Below are positions 12,301-21,200 of a stretch of 64,000 bases of DNA, piece after piece. The DNA comes from Biomphalaria glabrata. Lineage: Eukaryota; Mollusca; Gastropoda; Planorbidae. The notes beneath the pieces were generated by a model, which saw only the letters and a list, made by a program, of their open reading frames with translations, did not search any database and had not been told where the DNA came from. Position 1 is the stretch's first letter, and each line of letters opens with the position of its first letter. The stretch lies in NCBI RefSeq assembly GCF_947242115.1, contig NC_074714.1, positions 38,140,323 to 38,204,322 on the forward strand, read 5' to 3'. The position numbers were made by a program, and so were the translations under genes.

Positions 12301-14847
12301 GTTAAAGAGTCTCTACTTTCTTTTTATAAGCATCTACAATCATCAAGGAGCCTCTACTTTTTGGAGTCTCTACTTTCTTTAAGGAGTCTCTACTTTCTTT
12401 AAGGAACCTCTCCTTTAAGAGCCTCTACTTACCTCTAAGAGCCTCTGTATTTTAAAGAGCCTTTACTTACTTTAAGCAGCCTCAACTTAAAGAACCTCTA
12501 CTTACTTAAAAGAGCCTCTACTTACTTCAAAGAGCCTCTACGTACCTAAAAGAGCCTCTACTTACTTAAAGAAGCCTCTACTTAAGAAGCCTCTACCTAC
12601 TTTATGCCACACCCGTTGGGATTGTAAATCTCGTATTCATTGTCAACATAGAAAGGCCGCAGCTGCGTGTCAAAGTTCACTTCGTACACGCCGTCGTCGT
12701 AAGTGATAACAACGAACATGGGCCTCTCAGACTGATCAATATGTGGCGAGTCTCCGTGACAGAAGCAGTCCGGCAGTTGGCAGTTCTCAGCAGTGCAGGT
12801 TTCTTCGGGACATTCTTGGGATTCCCCTTAAAAAAGAGTTATTAGGATGAAAACAATGCATTTTGTTTCTGAACGAATTTAAATGGTTAGTATGGTGCAA
12901 CTTTATTACAGAACACACACATACAAAATCATGTACACTGTGGAGTGTATAAACATACAGGCTATACCGTCGCTTACCTTTATGATATGGGTAACCATCT
13001 TCAGGGTAACATATGGTATGTTTTGATTTCCCTGGCTTATTCACTACTCTATCTATCCAACTGTATAATAGAAAAACAAGCAAAATATAAAAAATCCTTT
13101 TTTTTTAATAAAAAAAAAAAGATCTAAGCTTATCTAAAGGGGAAGAATTCCGCCCTTAAAACTATATCTACCAATAATGTACAAGTTATTTCCCTTATTC
13201 GATATCAAACTAATTTATTACCAATAATTAATTGACTAAGTTAGTATTTTTGTTTATTGACATGTTGAGTTAGGTACACTAAATAATTGTTTCAAGTATC
13301 AACTTGATCGGAGAATGCGGGAGGGAGAAATAGCGTTAACATTTTTTTAAGGGGACTAAACCCAACATATTTAGTTATATCTGTGAATATGGAAGTAGTA
13401 GTTTCCCTTGCTGCTATTGATAAAAAAAAATAGTTACCAGTAATTAATAGTCTAACTGGTTACTTTAAAAAAAAAATTGATTCATTATCTATGTCAATGA
13501 ATAATTGTGCGAAGTTTCAGCTTGATCCGAGAATGGGTGAGGGAGAAATAACGTGTACAAACTTTTTAAAAGACAGACAGAGTGAGTTGATATAAGCTTT
13601 GTAAAAATAAAATGTTGCGCTATATACATTAAGAGATTTAAATAAAGAAGAGAGAGCGATACGGAAAAGAGTGGTGACGATACAATGGATTCTTAAGAAA
13701 AAAGGAAGAAAATGAAAAAAAGGAACATTATGAGAACTTTGAAGTAAATGGACAAACAAAACAATGTATATGCTCCTATGTTATACATCTTTTTTTTTGC
13801 CAACATACTTTTTTTTTATACAAGCGGAACAGTTTAGAAATTTGAATATAAAGTGCTAAAATAAAAAAAAAATTATATGCTTATCTATACTTCCATAGTT
13901 TGTATACCAGATAAACTCGAGACTCCATTTCTGTGAATGACCGATGTGACTTATTGTCTTATACCGATAAATAAGGGCCAAAGAAAAAGAAAAATAATAA
14001 CTAATGGATTCAACAGAAGCCTGACATCATTAGGATAATAAGAGAAGGGGAGTACAACCGAGACCAATCGTAATAGATCACTGATCACTTGATCACTGAC
14101 CTGCGACGTCGCAACCTGTGGGCAGTTTAGGCCAATAACTCGTTGCCATGTCCCAGATATGACGTCAAGACCTACAATACCCTAGCGAAATCTGTAGAAA
14201 CCTTTTAACTACCTTACACTATTATTACAATAAATAAATAAAATTCTCATTACCCATGTTCTTGATAACAGACTCTGTTCAACGCGTGTCCGTTGAAGCA
14301 CAGAGTGCATTTGCGACCATCGTCATCATATTTGTCGCCCTTGGCGCACACTTTATGCCCGTTACGGATCTTACGGACACCGCGATAAGATTGAACGTTC
14401 AGACAGTCCCCGTAGTTGGCAGCAGTCAGTGAGGAGACGTTAAGCAGGAGCAGAAGTAGAGAGAGTTTGATGTTTGACCTGAGGACATCTTCTGGTAGAA
14501 GGGAAATAGAATTACAAAGCTGAGAAACGCAAATAAAAAAAATATAAAGATAAGTAGAAGTAATGAAACATATCAACATGAACTATAATAATATTAATAA
14601 TAAGGCAGTGCGCTCGACCAGAAGATTAAAGAAGAGCGCAGCATTTTGAAGTAGCACGGAGACCCGTCCGAGACCTACTTATTTTGTCACCTGACACCGA
14701 CAAATGCGTTGTCTATTTTTTTTTCTTTTGGCCACCTTCCCATTACAAAATATAATATAAACATCAGTTATTCTAATACATATATATCCTACATAATATA
14801 ATACACTGTTGTTATTTACCTAGTTTCATACAGCCTCTAGACTTCAT
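6380..14847 (-). CDS. CDL1: secreted chitin deacetylase-like protein (CE4), 8 coding exons, 443 aa
   Basis: Exons in transcript order: 14847-14820, 14491-14254, 13060-12978, 12826-12601, 11085-10938, 9639-9419, 8675-8511, 6602-6380. All junctions are GT-AG and phases agree; the total is 1332 bases. Expected role: metal-dependent removal of acetyl groups from chitin outside the cell. A Leu-rich signal segment is followed by a Cys-rich chitin-binding-like region (CBM14-type spacing, residues about 35-122), the Cys cluster C-x4-C-x4-C-F-C (127-139), TYDD (158-161; catalytic and metal Asp), HTADH (220-224, metal His pair), GFRAPY (264-269), GFWEIP, and SFYTH late in the protein. Oddities: motif 1 has Tyr where the paralogues have Phe, and the protein ends W-Q-W while the other three end W-G-C, so a terminal Cys is lost. 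Closest relative in the window is CDL2. Exon 1 is the least certain part. Confidence 0.88.
6665..7200 (-). repeat. dispersed repeat R3, two copies in CDL1 intron 7
   Basis: Two minus-strand copies of R3, each with TCTCGGATCAAGTTG or a near variant, and the AATAATTAATT-rich flank. The rest of intron 7 (6603-8510) holds SINE 2 at 7470 and SINE 1 at 7865; 8160-8460 is unrecognised. Confidence 0.6.
7470..7645 (-). repeat. SINE family 2 (tRNA-derived)
   Basis: Minus strand: GGTCGTGCGGTTTGCACGC (box A-like), GTCCCGGGTTCAAACCCTGC (box B), then a body ending AACTCTGAAGGAACATCCG. The head resembles a tRNA but the acceptor stem does not close. Confidence 0.8.
7865..8135 (-). repeat. SINE family 1, best full-length copy
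   Basis: Minus strand starts GGTGGCGCGGTGGCTAAGTG with box A, then GGGTTCGAATCTCGG (box B), the body with AGCTCTAATGGGTACCTGAC, and the tail CTGAAAGGGAAACTTTAC. It lies in CDL1 intron 7. Confidence 0.85.
8690..8895. repeat. degenerate tandem repeat, about 50 bp, 4 copies (CDL1 intron 6)
   Basis: Repeats of GAGAAATACATGACTTGAGG with variable A-rich spacers, starting about 20 bases from the acceptor of exon 7. The unit is irregular. Confidence 0.6.
9240..9412 (+). repeat. dispersed repeat R3 next to the CDL1 exon 6 donor
   Basis: A full R3 copy (CTATGCCAAAAAATAATTGTG ... GATCCGAGAATGGG ... AAGCTTTGTAAAAA). It ends about 7 bases from the GTATAT donor of exon 6 at 9418. Confidence 0.7.
9650..10120. 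repeat. degenerate tandem repeat (CDL1 intron 5)
   Basis: Loose repeats of AAGATC, T(A/T)GTACTTGCAA and ATTTGAAAAGA with a spacing of roughly 35-45 bases. Old and diverged. From 10120 to 10690 the intron is AT-rich with nothing recognised apart from a GC-richer patch at 10140-10270. Confidence 0.5.
10690..10870 (+). repeat. SINE family 2 (tRNA-derived)
   Basis: Plus strand copy: CGGGTCGTGCAGTTTGCGCG, GGTCGCGGGTTCAAACCCTG, ending CTCTGAAGGAACATCCGAAA. Ends about 70 bases before the donor of CDL1 exon 5. Confidence 0.8.
11181..11867 (+). mobile_element. LTR retrotransposon fossil, short LTRs, most of the interior lost
   Basis: Two direct repeats, 11181-11300 and 11751-11867, each TGTTGAT...TTAACA (TG...CA ends), share about 93% identity by eye plus one small gap. 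A primer-binding-like TGGTGGAAGCGG follows the left repeat and a purine run (AAAGAAAAGGAGA) precedes the right one. The flanks CCGTG and CCATG look like a 5-bp target duplication with one change. The interior (about 450 bp) keeps only sequence resembling the tail of a Gypsy-type pol region. Not autonomous; moderate age. Lies in CDL1 intron 4. Confidence 0.75.
12300..12600. repeat. donor-bearing degenerate array at the CDL1 exon 4 splice donor
   Basis: Units of about 20-25 bases read, on the minus strand, TTTAAGTAAGTAGAGGCTC with variants. The first unit is the real donor of exon 4 (ATAAA/GTAGGTAGAGG, exon end at 12601). At least five further units carry GTAAGT or a near form, matching the donor consensus better than the real site. 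The array thins out toward 12300. From 11870 to 12300 the intron is AT-rich and unremarkable. Confidence 0.75.
12978..13060 (-). CDS. CDL1 exon 3 (end of chitin-binding-like domain)
   Basis: An 83-base exon with a strong polypyrimidine acceptor (TTATACAG) and donor AAAG/GTAAGC. It is entered in phase 2 and left in phase 1, exactly what flanking exons 2 and 4 need. It encodes a basic stretch followed by I-C-Y-P-E-D-G-Y-P. The same I-C-Y-x2-D-G-Y-P block appears in the 80-base exon 3 of CDL2, which is the best evidence that both are real. In CDL3 and CDL4 this part is fused to the TFDD exon. Confidence 0.8.
13175..13610 (+). repeat. dispersed repeat R3, two tandem copies (CDL1 intron 2)
   Basis: Two plus-strand copies with AACTTGATCGGAGAATGCG and GCTTGATCCGAGAATGGGTG, the second ending AGCTTTGTAAAAATAAAA. 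Confidence 0.65.
14035..14165. repeat. repeat R5 copy (CDL1 intron 2)
   Basis: Shares GAC(C/G)T(G)CGACGTC(G/A)CAAC(C/T)TGTGGGC, GTTTAG, and GTTGCCA(T/C)GTC in the same order with 22975-23100 in CDL2 intron 5. Could be an old dispersed repeat or a conserved intron segment. Confidence 0.5.
14820..14847 (-). CDS. CDL1 exon 1 (short N-terminal exon with start codon)
   Basis: The ATG at 14847 opens nine codons and ends in phase 1 at a donor reading AG/GTAAAT. Exon 2 (acceptor CCAG at 14492) must be entered with two bases, and this exon supplies the missing one. Without it the next exon has no in-frame ATG ahead of its hydrophobic signal segment after the acceptor. A TATAAATA lies only 9 bases upstream of the ATG, and a TTTAAATA 25 bases upstream. 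If either is a true TATA box, the in-frame ATG at 14829 may be the real start. The residues do not resemble CDL2 exon 1, so this is inference from phase and splice signals. Confidence 0.5.
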
Positions 14848-15594
14848 AGTGCTGCTATTTATATCAGACAGTATTTAAAACCAGTGCTGTTCTATACGAT
14901 CTAAACTTTGATCTCTATCCTCACGTTAGACTCTTGGCTAAAGTTCACAAAAGCCAATGAAAACTTTTAAATGAAACAAAAAAAAAAGGTCACTACTGTA
15001 GTCTAATTAAAAGAAGTCTCTTGTATTTTATACAGTCTTTCATTGGTGCAATGAAATTTGATTTAAAATATAAAAAAAAAAGAGATTCTCTTGTTCAAAC
15101 TGAAATCAAAGGTTCACCCTGTCAGGTGAACTTAAGTGACAGATATAGAAACTTTGATGAGCAATAAAATCAAGATGTGAAAATGGCGGCCTCGTGTAGT
15201 TTGTGTGTGTGTGTGTTTGTGTATGTGTGTGAGAGAGGGAAGGTTGTCAAGCACAGACTTACTAAGGCACTTTGGTAGTACAACAATCAACTAACATAAT
15301 ACATATGCCAAGCATTTATGTAGCCAGTGAGACTAGAGACAAACTAATGTAATGCATCTAGAATCTTGTTTAAATATTTACACAAATGAATATTTATGTA
15401 GCCAGTGAGACTACTCTAAGTCTCAAGCAGGCCAAGTAGTAGTGACCAGTTAAAATAAAATACTAACAAACTAAGTCTAAATGTCCTGAGGAGCTTGCTC
15501 GCAGCCGTAACATCTTTTTAAACCGCTCCTCATTTCAGTTGCTATTTAAATGATTACTATATTACAAAGTCCTCAGGGCTCCCAAAGATCTTTC

Positions 15595-15800
15595 TTCGGG
15601 GAACATTAGCAGGAAAAAGAAGAAGAGGCAGACAGAGAAAGTGATGGGAAGACAATATAAAAGAATGGACGGGCTTGACATTGAAAGAGATCCAAGACAA
15701 AAGACAGAGAGGGATGGAAAAGTTGGTCAACAGATCTTGTGTGGTGCCCCAACAGTCCAACATACTAAAGGAAAGGTGAAGATAAAGGTAAAGCTACCTT
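15595..15800 (+). mobile_element. LINE 3' fragment (family LC)
   Basis: Reads G-K-R-R-R-G-R-Q-R-K-W-W-E-D-N-I-K and E-W-T-G-L, the common C-terminal end of mollusc LINE reverse transcriptases of the R-x-W-E-D-N-I type, followed by GTGGTGCCCCAACAGTCCAA and an AAGGTAAAG-rich tail. Related tails occur at 24200, 27055, 42475 and 56850. Confidence 0.75.
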
Positions 15801-15804
15801 CGCG

Positions 15805-16215
15805 TGATACAGCTACACATGCTACCTATCTAACAATACAGCTACACATGCTACCTATCTAACAATACAGCTACACATGCTACCTATCTAACAATACAGC
15901 TGCACATGCTACCTATCTAACACTACAGCTACACATGCTATCTATCTAACAATACAGCTACACATGCTACCTATCTAACAATACAGCTACACATGCTACC
16001 TATCTAACAATACAGCTACACATGCTATCTATCTTACAATACAGCTACACATGCTACCTATCTAACAATACAGCTACACATGCTACCTATCTTACAATAC
16101 AGCTACACATGCTATCTATCTTACAATACAGCTACACATGCTATCTATCTTACAATACAGCTACACATGCTACCTATCTTACAATACAGCTACACATGCT
16201 ACCTATCTAACAACT
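15805..16215. repeat. 29-bp minisatellite, about 14 copies
   Basis: Unit TACAGCTACACATGCTACC plus TATCTAACAA, very regular with TATC/TACC and TTAC/TAAC variants. It begins directly at the tail of the LINE fragment, which may have seeded it. Confidence 0.9.
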
Positions 16216-16324
16216 ATCTTGTTGACTAACAGATAATTCTTTTGTATATTTTGATAATAAAACTTAAATTACAAGATATTGTTTGTATTGAATGTAGAAA
16301 ACATTAACGACTTTTTGACTTACC

Positions 16325-16470
16325 TCACAGTACCACACACACAGTACCACACACACAGTACCACACACACAGTACCACACACACACAGTAACACACACAC
16401 AGTAACACACACAGTACCACACACACACAGTAACACACACACACAGTACCACACACACAGTACCATGTTA
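16325..16470. repeat. CA-rich array (ACAGTACCACAC units)
   Basis: Twelve to sixteen base units of CAGTACCACACAC and CAGTAACACACAC. The frames it opens are low-complexity artefacts. Confidence 0.85.
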
Positions 16471-16610
16471 GATTTATACGTCTGCAAATATTACTTACAC
16501 ATTGATTCTCAAATTGCATTCGCAAAAGTGCATCAGTTGCCTCCTCGTAACTGCCCGTGAAGCATACTTCTAATACAGCAACAAGCCAGGCCTATAACTT
16601 AAGCTGGCTT

Positions 16611-16721
16611 TCAGAAGTGACCTTTGCAGCGGCAGCCACAGACCTCATTCACGAAGTGTTCCAGCGCTTTATCTTCAAATGTCTTCTTCGTCGTCAGATT
16701 GCATAAACCACTTCTTCTGAA
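16611..16721 (-). CDS. possible orphan terminal exon, Cys-rich end
   Basis: After an acceptor-like ATTCCAG, 36 codons run open to a TGA, encoding L-T-T-K-K-T-F-E-D-K-A-L-E and ending V-C-G-C-R-C-K-G-H-F. It sits between CDL2 and CDL1 and belongs to neither. Not recognised; it may be the end of a mobile-element protein. Confidence 0.2.
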   Translation of the reverse strand, partial: FRRSGLCNLTTKKTFEDKALEHFVNEVCGCRCKGHF

Positions 16722-16879
16722 CTGGAATCACCTCTAGGAAAGGACGAACATGTTTTACAATTCTTGAAGTGACCCCAGGTCCCCAGCTCCCGCTTTTTCT
16801 TTGCACCGTCTTTACTGGTCAAGTCTTTTTAATATTTCTTTTCGGTTTATTTGCACTACTTACCTATTTACCTTTTTTT

Positions 16880-17235
16880 TCTTTTCTCTACTACATATTG
16901 CCTAATTCCTACTGTCTCTGGTGTACTAGATATTTGACTTGCCCAAATACTTATTGCCTAATTCCTACTGTCTCTGGTGTACTACATATTTGACTTGCCC
17001 AAGTACTTATTGCCTAATTCCTACTGTCTCTGGTGTGCCAGATATTTGACTTGCCCAAGTACTTATTGCCTAATTCCTACAGTCTCTGGTGTGCCAGATA
17101 TTTGACTTGCCCAAGTACTTATTGCCTAATTCTTAAAGTCTCTGGTGTGCCAGATATTTGACTTGCCCAAGTACTTATTGCCTAATTCCTACAGTCTCTG
17201 GTGTGCCAGATATTTGACTTGCCCAAGTACTTATT
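16880..17235. repeat. 56-bp minisatellite, 6 copies
   Basis: Unit TTATTGCCTAATTCCTAC, AGTCTCTGGTGTGCCAG, ATATTTGACTTGCCCAAGTAC in tandem; nearly identical copies. Confidence 0.9.
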
Positions 17236-17364
17236 GTTCTTCAATTTCGTCTAGACATCCACATAGAAGTTATCTTGATTTGGAAATAAGGTCCCATGTA
17301 TTTTAGCGATACTGGTCATTGACTAACGTCCTATTTATTTCAAATTGGAAACCCACCTACAGTA

Positions 17365-17725
17365 GACTGAAGGGATGTAGTAGCTGAGTGGAATGGGATT
17401 GGGGGGGGGGGAGCTCCTGAGGTGAGGGCTCTTAGGTTCGAATTTAAACGAAGACTACCTCTCCTCTTAAAGTAAGTGTCAAGTATTAATTTTTTCATTA
17501 AAAAAATTAATTGGTATTGAAGAATGGGATTTTGAACTTTAGGATTCTAAGGACGCCACCGAGTCCCTGCAACTCTAATGGATATCTGACGTTCAAGAAT
17601 ATAAACTTGGTGATGGTTGATCGTCGTGCTGGCCCCATGACATCCTCGTTAACCAGAGAAACATATTACCTATACGTCACGTGATCCATGGATCGCAAGG
17701 TCTGTAAAGGATACTTTAATTCTTT
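17365..17725 (+). repeat. SINE family 1, diverged copy with an internal insertion
   Basis: Head TAGTAGCTGAGTGG and TTAGGTTCGAATTTAAA, then roughly 90 bases of extra AT-rich sequence, then the body (CAACTCTAATGGATATCTGAC, GTGCTGGCCCCATGACA) and the tail GGATCGCAAGGTCTGTAAAGG. Confidence 0.6.
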
Positions 17726-17844
17726 GTACTTGACCTGTACAAATGTTATCAATGATGGGACTCAGTGAAGTCTAAGATATTGTGCTTCGGTTCAAGGATC
17801 TAGAAAGTAGTAAAAGAAATGCCTTAGGCACCGTCCGCCCACCC

Positions 17845-18005
17845 TCCACTCTCTGTCTCTCACTTTCTGTCTCTGACTTTCTGTCTCTGACTTTCTGTCT
17901 CTGACTTTCTGTCTCTGACTTTCTGTCTCTCACTCTCTGTCTCTCACTTTCTGTCTCTCACCTTCTGTCTCTCACCTTCTGTCTCTCACTTTCTGTCTCT
18001 CACTT
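17845..18005. repeat. CT-rich short tandem repeat
   Basis: Units TCTGTCTCTCACTT and TCTGTCTCTGACTT, fourteen bases, about 11 copies, about 265 bases downstream of the CDL2 stop. Confidence 0.85.
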
Positions 18006-18215
18006 GTCATTCATTTGACCTAATACATCTGTCTACAATTTGAAAGTCATTTCACCTTAAAAATGTTTTCATCAAAACATTCTCTTAGCGTTTTTTTTAA
18101 ATGCATATAACACGAATGTATCAACATGAACCACGACCAATACAAAACACAGACATAAACACAAAGAAACCAAACCACAACACATATAATTTAAAATTAA
18201 CAAGACAAATACTAC

Positions 18216-18221
18216 TTTATT
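18216..18221 (-). terminator. poly(A) signal of CDL2
   Basis: AATAAA on the minus strand about 50 bases past the CDL2 stop codon. Confidence 0.5.
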
Positions 18222-18269
18222 TCAACAAACATCAAATTCAGATATCTAGAATCCTACGATGGAGATACT

Positions 18270-21200
18270 TTAACATCCCCAGTTCTTGGCCAACATTTGC
18301 TCGTGGCTCATTGGACTCTTCATCCAGAAGAGAAGCTGCTGCAAGGTGACGAACCAGACGTCCTTGTAAGAGCGCGTGACATGTTTCAGCCACTGGACGA
18401 AGGCGGGAAACGCGTTCGGGTAAAAATCAAACATGTTGGCGTGGGTGTAGAAAGACATTGGCGTCTTGGTCTCGTAGAAGGGCTCAAAGTTACGTCTGAG
18501 AAAGAAACAAGACACTTACGCCTTCCATAAAAAAATAAAAGGGGCATTTATGAAATAATTCAATTATTATTCAGCTTTTCATATTCACACATCTACAGAT
18601 GGCAAATGCCTATTACTCCAATTACGGCATAGGTTTTTGTTTTAAATAGGCCAAATAATGATCCCTGCTCCGTCTAAATGAATAAAAAGATATTTACTTA
18701 AAAAATACTTTATTAAACATGAAAAACAGTTTTTGTCTACGTGCGTTTCGCTAGCTCCTCCCCCCCCCCTGAGTAGTTGTAAGATGATTTAAGGGACTAC
18801 GAAAAAATAAAACTTCTAAAGAACAAAAACAGATGATCATAAAAAAATACGATAAAAAAACAAACAACAAAGCTTATATATAGCATATTTGTATCAATTA
18901 GTTTGGATCAGTCATGTCATTAATTTTGTAATAGATCTCTAGCGCTGTAGGCTAACAAAAATAAATCTGTGCGATTAGAAATATTTTTACCAATTATTTT
19001 TGTTTAGCACGATTTCATGCTTTTAGTTTTCTCTATTGGCTATGCTCCTACCAATGGTTTGGACCATTTGAAAAGGGGTGGGGGAAAAAAGATGGTATCT
19101 GTGTGACATGGGCGTAGCCAGGGTGGGGTTTTTAGTGTTCAACCCCCCCCCCCCGAAATGAAATCCCCCCGGGGGGGGGGGAGTGTCGGAGTTTAGTGAC
19201 TGATCTTTTGCTTTAATATTGTTTATTTTATGTGAAATTTTAATACTAAACCATCACTTGCCTTAGCACAGCCAAGGGGATTTTGAGTTTAAAAACCCCT
19301 ACCAGGGGGTTTTGAGTTGGAAACCCAATACCAGGGGGTTTAGAGGGGTTTTGAGTTTGAAACACCTACCAAGGGGTTTTGAGTTTAAAACCCCATACCA
19401 GGGGGTTTTGCATTTAAATCCCCATCTTCTATAAAAAAAAATTAAAAAATACAAACGACAATCCCAAAATTACAGGAGCACACCTTAAAAAAGATTTTGA
19501 TTTTAAACCCCTCTCCAAAGTTTACGATAAACCCCTCTTCAAAATACAAAAGCAAATTACACACTCAAAATTGTAATAGCGTAGCCAAAGGGGTTTTGAG
19601 TTTAAACCCCTCTTCAGCTGGGTTTGAAGCTAAAAATACCTCATAAATATAAAAAAAAAAAGCAAATTACGCAGTCAAAATGCTATGGGGGTTTTTAGTT
19701 TAAACCCCCGACCAGCGGGGTTTGAAGCTAAAAAATAAATCTTCAAAATAAAAAAAAATCAAATTTGGCAATCAAAATGCTATGAGCGTAGCCAAGCTTA
19801 TTGGGTGTTTTGAGTTTAAATTTCCCTTCAGAGGGTTTGATGCTAAAAAAAATATCTCTTCAATATAAAAAAATAAGCTAATTACACACTAAAATTCTTT
19901 GAGCGTAACCAGATGGCTTTTGTAAAAGTTTAAAACTCCTCAAGATAGTTTTGAGTTTAAAATCCCCCTACAGAGCGTTTTAAGGTTAAAAGCCTCTCTC
20001 TTCAATATTATTTCTAAAAGCAAACTACAGTCACCAAATTCTATGACCGTAGCTAAATGTGGTTTTGAATTTAAAAAAAAAAACCTCCAGATATAGTTTA
20101 GTTTAAAAAACCCCAACAGATGATTTTGACGATAAAACTTCCCTTTTCGATATAACATCTAAAGCAAAATAGTCACCTAATTTTAAAATCGTAATCAAGA
20201 GAAGTTACACGTCTACCAGTGGCTGGGCTCCATTAATAAAGTGCAATGAAATTGAAAAGCACTGAATATGGCTCTACAAAGATGGCTAAGACGGATTTTA
20301 GGAGTCAGTTATAGAGATCGGGTCTAAATCAAGGAAATCCTATGCCGAAATGGGAGTCGACCCCTTAGTAAGACAGAGCTTCACATGAGGTTTGCGGGAC
20401 ATGTTCTCCGACAAAATGAATTACACATAATAAGAGTTACGATGACATCCTAGTACAACTTGGCGCCACACTGTAGGTACCTCAGAATATGCATTTAGTT
20501 GGCTTTCAATACCAGAAATAGTGCTTGGCGGCGGGGCTTCGCCCTCAGCGCTCCCCCAGACCCCTTGCTGGCAAGGGTGAAGGGTCTACAATTTTTTCAC
20601 TAACTCCAGAAGAACCTATTCTTGGGCACAATTAACGTCTTCCAAAAGAATAAAGGGTCAGAATTTAATAGAGATTAATTATGTACATACACACACACAT
20701 CCATACAAACATTTATATATATATATATACATAATTTTTTCGGGGGGGGGGAAGAAAAAAATCCCCCCCAACCCCCCCCCCTCGAAAAAAAATCCTGGCT
20801 ACGCCCATGCTGTGTGAATGTTAACATGATCGCTTTATAAATACATTTTTTTTAAAAAAAAGGTTAATTCAAACTGAAGCTCCTCTAGCCAAGGGAGTGC
20901 TTATGAAACTAGAAGGTTTATAGTTATCTATTGTTAGTTTCATAGTGTTTTTTTTTCCCTAGAAAGTAATTCAACGTATACCACCACATCAGTGAAGTAC
21001 AATTTCTTTCCCTTGTTCGACATATCAAACACAATAATTAGTTACCAATAGTTAGTTAACTAATTTGTTATTTTTTAAAAATTGATTCTCGTTTTGTCAA
21101 ATAATTGTACCAAATTTCAGCTTGTTCCGAGATTGAGTGTCGGAGAAATAACGTGTACAACTTTTGACCAGACAGATTTGACACAAGAGATATTTTATAC

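Noticed and set aside
14250-14579. Unspliced start of CDL1 at the ATG at 14579
   Set aside because: It would read through an intron-like pyrimidine tract and acceptor; CDL2 has no equivalent start there and phase favours a separate first exon.
18297-18530. Plus-strand 77-codon frame, and the similar one at 6344-6616
   Set aside because: Antisense shadows of CDL2 exon 8 and CDL1 exon 8.
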